Source: Theodoxus fluviatilis (taxonomy: Eukaryota; Mollusca; Gastropoda; Cycloneritida; Neritidae). Taken from it: a DNA stretch of 64,000 nucleotides. The stretch spans positions 18,736 through 82,735 of the forward strand of contig JAWQFJ010001213.1 in the NCBI GenBank assembly GCA_034096865.1. The letters run 5' to 3'. The notes below the pieces were generated by a model that worked only from the letters and a program-made list of their open reading frames with translations, did not search any database and was not told the origin of the DNA. Shown here piece after piece: positions 21,781-33,548 of this stretch (its first letter is position 1; each line of letters starts with the position of its first letter). Both the position numbers and the translations under genes were made by a program.

Positions 21781-22560
21781 ATCAGCTACTGAACATTAGA
21801 TCTATCTTGGGTCACAGTGGTTACTGGCCTTAGATCTAAACAGTAGCTACTGAGCCTTACATCTAGAGAGAATCACAATGGCTACTGAGCCTTACATCTA
21901 GAGAGACACAATGGCTACTGAGCCTTACATCTAGAGAGACACAATAGCTACTGAGCCTTACATCTAGAGAGACACAATAGCTACTGAGCCTTACATCTAG
22001 AGAGACACAATGGCTACTGAGCCTTACATCTAGAGAGACACAATGGCTACTGAGCCTTACATCTAGAGAGACACAATAGCTACTGAGCCTTACATCTAGA
22101 GAGACACAATAGCTACTGAGCCTTACATCTAGAGAGACACAATGGCTACTGAGCCTTACATCTAGAGAGTCACAATGGCTACTGAGCCTTACATCTAGAG
22201 AGACACAATGGCTATTGAGCCTTACATCTAGAGAGAATCACAATGGCTACTGAGCCTTACATCTAGAGAGAATCACAATGGCTACTGAGCCTTACATCTA
22301 GAGAGAATCACAATGGCTAATGAGCCTTACATCTAGAGAGGATCACAATATCTACCAAGCCTTTGTAGACAAAGAGTCACATTTGCTACTGAACCTTGGT
22401 TCTAGAAAGGATCACAGAAGCTAATGAGCTTAGATATGGACAGATTCCCAATGGCTACAGAGCCTTTGTAGATAGAATCACAATGGCTACAGAGTCATTG
22501 TAGACAGAATCACAATGGCTACACAGCCGTTGTAGACATATCACAGTAGCAACTGTGGCT
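21781..22560 (+). repeat. 33-bp minisatellite in HECTD2 intron 3
   Basis: About 15 good copies between 21845 and 22345 of a unit beginning GGCTACTGAGCCTTACATC and continuing TAGAGAGACACAAT. Some copies carry AATCAC in place of ACAC. Both edges decay gradually. The Harbinger-like MITE at 22598 is inserted in a degenerate unit, since its flanks read GAGCCTTA and TTAGAGACACA. Confidence 0.9.
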
Positions 22561-22597
22561 TTGACCTGCAGATGTCCTTAACAGCTACTGAGCCTTA

Positions 22598-23169
22598 AGG
22601 CCTCCGCACACGAGGCAACTCCACTCCGGCAACTCGATTGCTTGCCATACATTGCTTCGTGTGCGATGTCGGTTGAAAGCAACTGGCATTCCAAGCAACT
22701 TTCCACGCCACCAGCAACTGAGTTACTCGTGTTTCAACCTGTTCTAGTTTTGGGGGCAGTGGCGTGCCACTCCAGCCACTCTCTGTGAATCCACCAAGAG
22801 CCTCATTCTCGTGTTCTCGTGACTATTGCACATTTAATGGCGGACTTGTCTTCGCTTCGCACAGAAAACGCTGAATTTGGGGACACTAGAAACCCCATCC
22901 AAAGAAAATGTAAGCCATGAACAGCATTATCAAAGCTGTATGTTGAATGCATCAATAGGTCGTGAAAGCTCGTACATTTTAAATTTCGAAATGCAGGTCA
23001 CACGCAGAACCATGTGTCCGCGGGTCGACCTGTTAGCAACGTGGAGAGAGGTGAAAGGTCACAGTGGAAGCGTGTGCGAGCTCAGCCTCCAGCATTGCCT
23101 GCCACATGGCAAGCAACCGGCCGCAAGCAACGTGGCAAGAGACTTTGGTTGCCTCGTGTGCGGAGGCCT
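22598..23169. mobile_element. PIF/Harbinger-like MITE, 572 bp
   Basis: Terminal inverted repeats AGGCCTCCGCACACGAGGCA and TGCCTCGTGTGCGGAGGCCT are exact mirror images. The element is flanked by TTA at 22595-22597 and 23170-23172, the 3-bp TWA target duplication typical of PIF/Harbinger elements. Internally GC-rich with no transposase, so it is non-autonomous. Subterminal GGCAACT/AGCAACTG words recur, which may be transposase-binding repeats. Confidence 0.8.
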
Positions 23170-23467
23170 TTAGAGACACAGACAGGCTGTGGCAATGCCC
23201 CACTTCAGGGCTGGCTGCACAAAGCTGGTTTGCCATAACAGGCAGCAAGCTCCAGGTGAGACAGGCAAGGAGGCAGGCAGGCAGTAGTCAATAGTATCAG
23301 CATCAGATCAACAGATCAATCACCAGCATCCAGTCATCCAGTCTGCCTGTCCTCTCTGTCCTGCCCTGTCCTGCCAGCTCTACACAGACAGCTAGCCTCC
23401 AGCAGTGTGTGCCTCGTCTCTGTGGTATGTGCCCTGTATTCAGAATTGACAGACAGGCAGATTTGCG

Positions 23468-23469
<2 letters not shown>

Positions 23470-23506
<37 letters not shown>

Positions 23507-23516
23507 TGCACGCACA

Positions 23517-23559
<43 letters not shown>

Positions 23560-23564
23560 ACACA

Positions 23565-23645
<81 letters not shown>
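23470..23645. repeat. (CA)n microsatellite
   Basis: Long CACA run with GTGTGCACGCACACGCG interruption near 23504-23520. Open frames across it are artefacts. Confidence 0.97.
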
Positions 23646-23646
<1 letters not shown>

Positions 23647-23798
23647 GGGTAAAGCAGGTTATGCAAGAGATGAAGAAAGGGAATCATAAATGATGCAAAC
23701 AGAAAAATACACATCATCACCATAAATCAGCAGGGCCATTAATAACTGAGAACTCAGCTGCTTGTAAAGGAGGTCTGTTTACAATGCAACAATGTATA

Positions 23799-24785
23799 TC
23801 TGTATATATATTTTCGCTGTCTGTGTGTCTGTCTGTCTGTCTGTCTGTCTGTGTGACACTTATACGTTTCCACAGTTTTATTCCGATCGACTTGAAACTT
23901 GGTATGGGGTTAGGTGTGGACCGGGGTCAGGTCAACGTGGGGTTAAAAAAATGGTGTTGCCATGGTAACCGGAAGTGGGCACAAACAAGATGGCCGCCGA
24001 AAACTCAAAGTGCTCCGATTTGACCGAAATTTGGTGTGTGGGTTGGTAAAGTCAGATGATGAAGATCTGTGAACAAATTTTTTGGTTACCATGGTTACGT
24101 CACGAGAAAAACAAAATGGCGGCTGAGGAAACCATGGACGACTGTGTCGAAGGCGGCGAAGCCGCCTGAGACACAGGAGTTCCCACCGACTTAAAACTTG
24201 GCATGGGGTTAGGTGTGGGCCGGGGTCAGGTCATGGTGGGGTTAAAAAAAATGGTGTCGCCATGGTAACCGGAAGTGGGCACAAACAAGATGGCCGCCAA
24301 AAACTCAAAGTGCTCCGATTTGACCGAAATTTGGTGTGTGGGTTGGTAAAGTCAAATGATGAAGATCTGTGAACAAATTTTTGGTTACCATGGTTACGTC
24401 ACGAGAAAAACAAAATGGCGGCAGAGTAAACAATGGACGACTGTGTCGAAGGCGGCGAAGCCGCCTGAGACACAGGAGTTTCCATCGACTTAAAACTTGG
24501 TATGGGGTTAGATGTGGGCCGGGGTCAGGTCATGGTGGGGTTAAAAAAAAGGTGTCGCCATGGTAACCGGAAGTGGGCACAAACAAGATGGCCGCCGAAA
24601 ACTCAAAGTGCTCCGATTTGACCGAAATTTGGTGTATGGGTAGGTTCAAATGATGAAGATCTGCGAACACATTTTTGGTTATGGTTACGTAATGAGATAA
24701 ACAAAATGGCGGCTGAAGAATTTGGCTTTGTATGTGGCTTTGACGCTTTGACGCTTTGCGCATTGCCTGGCCGCGAAGCGGCTAA
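23799..24785 (+). mobile_element. Helitron-like element 1 with 297-bp internal tandem units
   Basis: Begins TCTGTATATATATTTTCGCTG after an A and ends in a GCCGC-GAA-GCGGC hairpin plus CTAA. A 5' TC, a 3' hairpin and a terminal CTRR are Helitron hallmarks. The next element starts with TCTGTATATA immediately after, so the two lie head to tail. The body holds three tandem units of about 297 bp (starting near 23880, 24180 and 24477), each with X-box, ETS and YY1-type motifs described in the findings. No Rep/helicase coding sequence, so non-autonomous. Central tandem repeats recall bivalve pearl/HINE elements. The Helitron assignment is an inference. Confidence 0.55.
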
Positions 24786-25481
24786 TCTGTATATATTTTC
24801 GCTGTGTGTCTGTATGACACTCATACGTTTCCACAGTTTTATCCCTCCAGGTTTACTGGAGGTCCTACAGACTTTATCTGTCTGTCTGTCTGTCTGTGTG
24901 TGTGTGTGTGTGTCTGTCTGTCCCGACTCCACGGCTTATATCTCAAAAAGTACTGGACGGATTTCCTTGAAATTTTGCACACTAACTGGAAGTTAGGTCC
25001 GATTGAATGTATCAAATTTTCAGAATCGAGGCTTGAAGAGAACATGGTTTTTTAACGATGTCAATTGATGGAATGGCGAGGGCTGTTTAGTTGACGGAAT
25101 GGCAAAATGCCTGACGTGATCAAAGCTGACAGAACAATGCCAGCCACAGGAGAGGAGCTGTGGCTCGAGAGAAGGGAAGGGAGTACAGGGGGGGGGGGGG
25201 GGGGGGGGGGGGAGAGAGAGAGAGAGAGCTTTTCTCGAGAGGTTGTGGGTTCGAACCCGATCTTTTTTAAATTTATTTTTTAATATGCCAAAACCTGGAG
25301 GTTCAGCGCCAGCGGTTTTTATTCTGATCGACTTGAAACTTGGTATGGGGTTAGATGTTAACCCGGGTCAGGTCAACGTGGGGTTAAAAAAATGGTGTTG
25401 CCATTGTAACCGGAAGTGGGCACAAACAAGATTACTATATATCTGTAATATATTTTCACTGTCTGTGTGTCTGTGTCTGTC

Positions 25482-25528
<47 letters not shown>

Positions 25529-27140
25529 CACTCATACGTTTCCACAGTTTTATTCCGATCGACTTGAAACTTGGTATGGGGTTAGATGTTAACCCGGGTC
25601 AGGTCAACGTGGGGTAAAAAAAATGGTGTTGCCATGGTAACCGGAAGTGGGCACAAACAAGATGGCCGCCGAAAACTCAAAGTGCTCCGATTTGACCGAA
25701 ATTTGGTGTGTGGGTAGGTAAAGTCAGATGATGAAGAACGAGAAAAACAAAATGGCGGCTGAGGAAACAATGGACGACTGTGTCGAAGGCGGCGAAGCCG
25801 CCTGAGACACAGGAGTTCCCATTGACTTAAAACTTGGAATGGGGTTAGATGTGGGCCAGGGTCAGGTCATGGTGGGGTAAAAAAAATGGCGTTGCCATGG
25901 TAACCGGAAGCCGAAAACTCAAAGTGCTCCGATTTGACCGAAATTTGGTGTGTGGGTTGGTAAAGTCAGATGATGAAGATCTGTTAACAAATTTTTCGGT
26001 TACCATGGTTACGTCACGAGAAAAACAAAATGGCGCCTGAAGAATTTGGACGACAGTGTCGAAGGCGTCTTTGCCGCCTGAGACACAGGAGTTCCCATCG
26101 ACTTAAAACTTGGTATGGTGTTAGATGTGGGCCGGGGTCAGGTCATGGTGGGGTTAAAAAAAAGGTGTCGCCATGGTAACCGGAAGTGGGCACAAACAAG
26201 ATGGCCGCCCAAAACTCAAAGTGCTCCGATTTGACCGAAATTTAGTGTGTGGGTAGGTGAAACTTGGTGTGGGGTTAGGTGTTGGCCGGGGTCAGGTCAT
26301 GGTGGGGTTAAAAAAATGGAGTTGCCATGGTAACCGGAAGTGGGCTCAAACAAGATGGCCGCCGAAAACTCAAAGTGCTCCGATTTGACCGAAATTTGGT
26401 GCGTGGGTAGGTACAGTCGAATGATGAAGATCTGTGAACAAATTGTTTGGTTACCATGGTTACGTGACGAGAAAAACAACATGGCGGCTGAAGAATTTGG
26501 ACGACTGTGTCGAAGGCGGCGAAGCCGCCTGAGACACAGGAGTTCCCATCGACTTAAAACTTGGTATGGGGTTAGGTGTGGGCCGGGTTCAGGTCATGGT
26601 GGGATTAAAAAATGGTGTTGCCAGGGAAACCGGAAGTGGGCACAAACAAGATGGCCGCCGAAAACTCAAAGTGCTCCGATTTGACCGAAATTTGGTGTGT
26701 TGGTAGGTAAAGTCGAATGATGAAGATCTGTTAAAAACGTTTTTGGTTGTCATGGTTACGTAATGAGAAAAACAAAATGGCGGCTGAAGAATTTGGACGA
26801 CTGTGTCGAAGGCGGCGAAGCCGCCTGAGACACAGGAGTTCCCATCAACTTAAAACTTGGTATGGGGTTAGGTGTGGGCCGGGGTCAGGTCATGGTGGGA
26901 TTAAAAAATGGTGTTGCCATGGTAACCGGAAGTGAGCACAAACAAGATGGCCGCCGAAAACTCAAAGATTTGACCGAAATTTGGTGTGTGGGTAGGTAAA
27001 GTCAAATGATGAAGATCTGTGAACGAATTTTTTTGTGGTTATAATGGTTACGTAATGAGAAAAACAAAATGGCGGCTGAAGAATTTGGCTTTGTATGTGG
27101 CTTTGGCGCTTTGCACAGTGCCTAGGCGCGAAGCGGCTAG
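24786..27140 (+). mobile_element. Helitron-like element 2 with tandem units and an internal insertion
   Basis: Starts TCTGTATATATTTTCGCTG right after element 1 and ends GCGCGAAGCGGCTAG followed by T at 27141, as Helitrons do. It contains about seven tandem or partially deleted copies of the same 297-bp unit between 25320 and 27085. Near its 5' end, about 24845-25322 is unrelated: a (TCTG)n/(TG)n run, a run of about 23 G at 25190-25212, and a SINE-like B-box unit (GGTTCGAACCC, 25248-25258) with the AAAACCTGGAGGTTC tail also seen at 8.2 kb. No coding capacity. Confidence 0.55.
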
Positions 27141-27211
27141 TGTACATATACATGCCAAATTTCAATTTAGTCGGAGCTGACAAAATCAGTACCATACTAC
27201 ACAGTGTTTTG

Positions 27212-27350
<139 letters not shown>

Positions 27351-27540
27351 TGTGTTTTTTCTTGTCTTTTTCTTCCTCCAGGATAAGTTGTGGGCCAACA
27401 AAACATGGCCATGGAAAAGAGAGGGTTGGAAACAATAAAGATAACATGTAAACTGAGTCTCTCCAACCACAGTCACTGCCATAAAAAAGCAAATGAGTCT
27501 CCTAATATACTGTACATGTACTGTCTTACCTCACAAAAGA

Positions 27541-29650
27541 TTCACATGGCCTCGCTTCACTACACATAGCCTGACTTCACAACACAGCATTAGTTCACTA
27601 CACATAGCCTGACTTCACAACACAGCATTAGTTCACAACACATAGCCTGATTTCAACACAGCATTAGTTCACAACACATAGCCTGACTTTACAACACAGC
27701 ATATAGCCTGACTTTACAACACAGCATTAGTTCACAACACATAGCCTGACTTCACAACACAGCATTAGTTCACAACACACAGCCTGACTTCACAACACAG
27801 CATTAGTTCACAACACATAGCCTGACTTCACAACACAGCATTAGTTCATGACACACAGCCTGACTTCACAACACAGCATTAGTTCACAACACATAGCCTG
27901 ACTTCACAACACTCAGTATGACTTCACCTTCCACAACCTGACTGCCAACACCCAGCCTGATTTTTCATAATGCAGCCTGACTTCATAACACAAAGACTGA
28001 CTTCCACAACACACAGCCTGACTTCATAACACAAAGACTGACTCCACAACACACAGCCTGACTTCATAACACAAAGACTGACTTCCACAACACACAGCCT
28101 GACTTCACTACATTTTGGTCTACAAGAAACCTACAGCCTGACTTCAATATGCACAGCCTGAGTGATTTGCACAACCAGATTCTAACACACACAGCCTGAT
28201 TTCAACACACACTACCTGCCTAAAAATGAGACATAGACAGCCTGACTTCAACACACTCAGTTTGACTCAACACACTCAGCCTGACTCAACACACACAGCC
28301 TGACTCAACACACACAGCCTGACTCAACACACACAGCCTGACTCAACACACACAGACTGACTCAACACACACAGCCTGACTCAACACATACAGCCTGACT
28401 CAACACATACAGCCTGACTCAGCACATACAGCCTGACTCAACACAAACAGCCTGACTCAACACACACAGCCTGACTCAACACATACAGCCTGACTCAGCA
28501 TGTACAGCCTGACTCAGCACATACAGCCTGACTCAGCACATACAGCCTGACTCAACACAAACAGCCTGACTCAGCACATACAGCCTGACTCAACACAAAC
28601 AGCCTGACTCAACACACACAGCCTGACTCAACACACTAAGTTTGACTCAACACACACAGCCTGACTCAACACACTAAGTTTGACTCAGCACATACAGCCT
28701 GACTCAACACACACAGCCTGACTCAGCACATACAGCCTGACTCAACACACTAAGTTTGACTCAACACACACAGCCTGACTCAACACACACAGCCTGACTC
28801 AACACACACAGCCTGACTCAACACACACAGCCTGACTCAACACACACAGCCTGACTCAACACAAACAGCCTGACTCAACACACTAAGTTTGACTCAACAC
28901 ACTCAGCCTGACTCAACACACACAGCCTGACTCAGCACACACAGCCTGACTCAACACACACAGCCTGACTCAAAACATACAGCCTGACTCAACACATACA
29001 GCCTGACTCAACACACACAGCCTGACTCAACACACACAGCCTGACTCAACACACACAGCCTGACTCAACACATACAGCCTGACTCAACACACACAGCCTG
29101 ACTCAACACAAACAGCCTGACTCAACACAAACAGCCTGACTCAGCACATACAGCCTGACTCAACACACACAGCCTGACTCAACACACACAGCCTGACTCA
29201 ACACACACAGCCTGACTCAACACACACAGCCTGACTCAACACACACAGCCTGACTCAACACAAACAGCCTGACTCAACACACACAGCCTGACTCAACACA
29301 CACAGCCTGACTCAACAAACACAGCCTGACTCAACACACACAGCCTGACTCAACAAACTAAGTTTGACTCAACACACTCAGCCTGACTCAGCACACACAG
29401 CCTGACTCAACACACTCAGCCTGACTCAACACACTCAGTTTGACTCAACACATACAGCCTGACTCAACACACTCAGCCTGACTCAACACACACAGCCTGA
29501 CTCAACACACTCAGCCTGACTCAACACACACAGCCTGACTCAACACAAACAGCCTGACTCAACACATACAGCCTGACTCAACACACACAGCCTGACTTAA
29601 CACAAACAGCCTGACTCAACACACACAGCGGCAGCCTGACTCAATATTCA
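27541..29650 (+). repeat. 2.1-kb minisatellite, 38-bp then 19-bp units
   Basis: The first part (27541-27960) repeats a 38-bp unit built on CACAACACAGCATTAGTTCA plus ACACATAGCCTGACTT. A degenerate zone follows. From about 28220 to 29640 a 19-bp unit CAACACACACAGCCTGACT recurs roughly 75 times, with recurrent variants (CATACAG, CAAACAG, CTAAGTTTG, CTCAGTTTG). Located in HECTD2 intron 3. Confidence 0.95.
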
Positions 29651-29683
29651 CACCTTTATTTCAGCACATATAGTCTTATTTCA

Positions 29684-29800
29684 ACATTATGCAGGTTGTG
29701 TTGAGTTGAAGTCAGGCATTGCATTGAAATCAGGTTGTGTGTGTTGAAGTCAGGCTGCATTTTGAAATCAGGCTGTGTTCAAGTCAGGCTGTGTATATAT
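29684..29800 (-). repeat. Inverted cluster of the same minisatellite
   Basis: About five degenerate units read as AAGTCAGGCTGTGT, the reverse complement of the CACAGCCTGACTT core that fills the preceding 2 kb. Only this short distal block is inverted. Confidence 0.8.
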
Positions 29801-29964
29801 ATCTTATCTGCAGGCAGCCTCATTTGCAGTAACACTTTCATTACCCAGTACAGTCAAAACCTAGCAAATGGATGCACATGAACCAAAAGTTAACAAATCT
29901 AATGCAATGCAGTTTAGCATGACATGACACTATACATCATAAATACAGTGCAATACCTCTCAAA

Positions 29965-30031
29965 ACACACACACAAACACACACACACACACACACACAC
30001 ACGCACGCACACACACACACACGCACGCATG

Positions 30032-30082
<51 letters not shown>
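29965..30082. repeat. (CA)n microsatellite with CG interruptions
   Basis: CACA run interrupted by ACGCACGCATGCACGC. Located 230 bp from HECTD2 exon 3. Confidence 0.95.
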
Positions 30083-30084
<2 letters not shown>

Positions 30085-30313
30085 CCCAAAACAAAACAAT
30101 CCCCCCAAAAATGCATCAAAACCAGTTAACTGAAATGGATTTTTTTCCCACTGTTGTATGAAACAGCGTCAGAACAAATAAATATATACACATGTACATG
30201 CATATAAGCAGACAGAGGCATGCTTGTTTCATAAATCAGTCCTACAAATGCATCAAGGGAATTCATGCGTATCCAAAGCCCTGGGTCATGAGAAGAAGAG
30301 AAGAGGGTTTTAC

Positions 30314-30416
30314 CTTGAATGCCGCATTGAGCTCCACAAAGGAATCGAAAGTGGTGGAGTAGAACTCCTGCACAGACCCCCAGTTGCTGCTCTCCTGGGC
30401 CTGCTGTATGTCCTCC
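30314..30416 (-). CDS. HECTD2: HECTD2 exon 3
   Basis: Acceptor ctccttgctag and donor gtaaaa bound 103 nt. The first G completes the Gln codon begun in exon 2, and the next 34 codons read EDIQQAQESSNWGSVQEFYS then TTFDSFVELNAAFK. The NW..V..FY.TTFDSF.ELNAAFK pattern is the most diagnostic part of the HECTD2 N-terminal region. It ends in phase 0, matching exon 4. Both neighbouring introns are large (about 9.6 and 7.9 kb) and dominated by repeats, so transcription must cross long repetitive DNA. Confidence 0.92.
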
Positions 30417-30840
30417 CTAGCAAGGAGACAGAACACAGAGGTAAGAGTCTCCAAACACAATCAACATAGGACATTCAAGCACAACAGACTTTCTGTAACA
30501 GGTGGACTGCAGGCTATATGTAAAATTCAACCAGAGCACAAGACTGTATATGAAGAGTTGCTTTAGAATACAAGATGTACATAGGCACAACTTTTTTACT
30601 CACAAGTCTTCGTCAAACATTAAAAAACCCACAACTTAGCTGTACAAATTAAAATATCAGTTGGAATTGATATTTTACCTTGTACCACTAAGTTGTACTC
30701 TAAAGCAATTCTTTAATTACTGTCTTTTGTTATGATTCTCCTAAAACATAACACTAAAGTCCAGTCAGTCATTCAACCGTATTTTCTTCAATGCAGTGAA
30801 CGGTGAAGACTGTGGATCGCTTGTTGGCTTGTTTGCTTGT
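30417..30840. other. HECTD2 intron 2, proximal non-coding part
   Basis: No repeat or gene recognised apart from TTGC/TTGT runs next to the LINE insertion. Confidence 0.4.
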
Positions 30841-30841
30841 T

Positions 30842-31800
30842 TCAAGATACAAGATACAAGGAATTTTATTGTCCTCATTGTTACAAGGAAATTTGTTTTG
30901 TTGGTGGTAAAATCATAATACATACATGCAAAAACAGAAACGTACAAGAAGTTCAACACTAATTAACTCAATCACAGCGCTCAAGTTATGGAGTCCACAC
31001 ACTAATCATAGGCCATAAAATAAAATAGCATGCAATTGTATCATAAATTAATATTCTAACAATTATAATAATACCATGTTACTTCATCACAAATCTAACC
31101 ATTGTAGATATACATACTGAACACATGCATCAGGCGACGTGAGGGCTCATGAGTGGGTTCGCATGACGTGCATGCCTGGTGCAGAGGGTGGCGGTCGTCG
31201 GAGCGATCTTGCCCATCTTCCTCAGGGCCACACTGGGGTAACGATCACTGAGAGGCTGGAGGTCGGAGCCCATGATGGCGCCGGCATTCTCCACGACCTT
31301 CTCCAGCCTCTCCATGTCGCCCTTCTTCACACCGCTGTGGTAGCACAGCTGGTTGAAGGAGACGACGCTCTGAATCATCGCCTGGTAGAAGAGGTGGAGA
31401 ATTTCAGGGTTGACGCGGAACTGCCGCAGCTTTCTCAAGAAGAAAAGCCTCTGGTTCGCCCATTTGCACACGGCGTCCACGTTCGGCGACCAATCGAGCT
31501 GGTTGTCGATGATGGTGCCCAGATACTTGTAGGTATCAACCATCTCGACTGGTTCGCCCTTGATGACGATGGGATCAACAGTGGTCTTGTTGTCTCGTCG
31601 AAAGTCCATGATGAGCTCCTTGGTCTTGGTCACGTTCAGCTCCAGGAAGTTGTCGTCACACCACTTCACCAGTTCCTCTGCGGCGTTTCTGTACGCCGAT
31701 TCGTCGTTCTTCAGGATGAGACCTGACAGGGATGTGTCATCTGCAAACTTCAGCAGCAGGTTGGTGAGATCCCTGAGGCGACAGTCGGCGGTGTACAGCG
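30842..31800 (-). pseudogene. 5'-truncated CR1/Rex1-like LINE with reverse transcriptase remnant
   Basis: Minus-strand frame from about 31800 to 31130. It contains an FADD active-site motif (FADDTSLSG, near 31730-31755) followed by the usual thumb-region pattern (KWCDDNFLELNVTKTKELI and YKYLGTIID). It ends at a stop at 31130, followed by about 290 bp of 3' UTR closing in aataaaattccttgtatctt plus further TTGTATC units, a tail typical of Rex1/CR1 LINEs. The 5' end of RT and the endonuclease are missing. TTGC/TTGT-rich sequence on both sides (30818-30841 and 31808-31850) suggests integration into a microsatellite. Confidence 0.8.
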
Positions 31801-31859
31801 TGAAGAGCGTGTTTGCTTGCTTGTTTGCTTGCTTGCTTGCTTGCTTGTTTTTAAATAAG

Positions 31860-32580
31860 TTATGCTCCCATGCTTGAACAAAAGTAATGAAAAGTTCACA
31901 AAGAGATAGTCATGAAGCTGCATAGCAGATCGGAGACGGTCAGTCAGGACCGTCACCCATGACTGGCTCTTTCCACGGGGGTAGCCAAGCAGGGAACACA
32001 CACCACGGCGGGGATAATGCAGAGAGGTGTCAGGTAGACAGAATGACCCAACATAGCATCCTTCTTCATTGTTTCGTTGTTTCTGTTATGTGCATAACTC
32101 ACCAAGAGAGTTATCTCCCTTTTCTCTGACCACTTAAAACCGGTCTAGACCAGATCTTAGTTCAGTTCTCTTCTTGAATAAACCACGTACCTTTCAGTAC
32201 CTGAGCCCCGACTTGTTGTGTTATCAAGAGGCATAACACAACATTCATGAAGCATGCATGCAGCAGACTGCACAGCTTTCCATCATGGCCAGTAAATAAA
32301 GGATCAATAATCGACTGTTACTGCCTGCACGTGATTCATCATTTCCTCATCACATGCCTTCAGTGCACGACTACTGCTGTCCCATATCCTTCAGGTGGCA
32401 TCAGGCCAGTGGCAGTGCTGTCGTTCTTGGGTTTCTTTGAATGTGCACGACTACTGCTGTCCCATATCCCTCAGGTGGCATCAGGCCAGTGCTGTCGTTC
32501 TTGGGTTTCTTTGAATTGTTAGACACAAAAAAAGTTGTGGTTAAGGTATCACGGATGAAAAAAAATTGGGCTGGTAAGCT
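31860..32580. other. Intron 2 sequence with a small LTR-like unit and a 76-bp duplication
   Basis: At 32084-32238 a 155-bp block has TGTTATG...CATAACA ends and an AATAAA at about 32185, like a very short LTR; no target duplication was found. At 32366-32440 and 32446-32516 about 75 bp are repeated in tandem (both begin CACGACTACTGCTGTCCCAT). No exon. Confidence 0.45.
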
Positions 32581-32587
32581 GGCCTGA

Positions 32588-32735
32588 ACTTTCTTCTTCT
32601 TCTTCTTCTTCTTCTTTTTCTTCTTCTTCTTCTTCTTCTTCTTCTTCTTCTTCTTCTTCTTCTTCTTCTTCTTCTTCTTCTTCTTCTTCTTCTTCTTCTT
32701 CTTCTTCTTCTTCTTCTTCTTCTTCTTCTTCTTCA
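32588..32735. repeat. (TTC)n microsatellite
   Basis: Almost pure TTC for about 145 bp. The reverse strand reads as poly-Lys, an artefact. Confidence 0.97.
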
Positions 32736-33548
32736 TCATTGTTAAAAAAAGGTCAGACTGAACATAAACCAACCTTTCTTTAAAACTGAAAAATGCTCTT
32801 TTTACTGTAAAAAGTGGAATCCCTGAGTGCACAGAGGGCAGGAAAGATGGGACAGCACACAGTTTGTTGTTTAACATAGATTTCTTTCTTTTCTTTTTCT
32901 TTTGTTTTCTTTTTAATTTTGCTTGATTTACACCAAAAAAATAATTTTCAAGTCGGCAGAAAAAAGGGGTCAGTTGATTTACCATAACCCCCAATTTATT
33001 TTTTGTGTTTGTGTTTTTTGGTTGCTTAATTTAAAGTTGTCACTGTGTTGAAAATGGCACCCAGGTCTTACGTTTCACCAGATAATGTTGCTGTAAGCTA
33101 TGAAGCATCTTCGTCTGGGAAAGACGCATGGATTGTTTAAGAAGCCACTTCCACCTCCAAACCAACTGATGTGAAGCCTCTGTTGGACAGGTGAGCTGCT
33201 ACAGAACATCCCATTTTTCCAACTTCCTTACAAATGCCTGGTCATCCATTTGTGACTAAAGTGTGCATAGATCAATGTCCCACCCTAACTTTTGGCTGGT
33301 CAATCAACTACAAACACTCATCCCACTCAATTCAAGGCTAAAGTTGAAATAAATACAAATTGAGATATTTCAATCACAACATTATTCATTCATTCATGAA
33401 TATTCCATTAAAAACCCCAGCATTCTCATACACGAACGCTAAACTTTCACACTCATGTAAAGTTTACAAAAGCTGTTACATAATATAGTGCACTGATGAC
33501 TGTTCTCAGTGTTCGCTCCAGTTTAAGCCATGTTTCTCATGCACGGTT

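Noticed and set aside
27541..29650. CRISPR array
   Set aside because: Units are contiguous 19-bp repeats without unique spacers, in a eukaryotic intron; a minisatellite.
31139..31726. 195-codon plus-strand frame
   Set aside because: Antisense of the LINE reverse transcriptase, which has the FADD motif on the minus strand.
33054..33192. Exon-like ATG frame (MAPRSYVSPDNVAVSYEASS) ending at a GACAG|GTGAGC donor
   Set aside because: An in-frame TAA interrupts it and no partner exon was found; kept only as a possible decayed exon.
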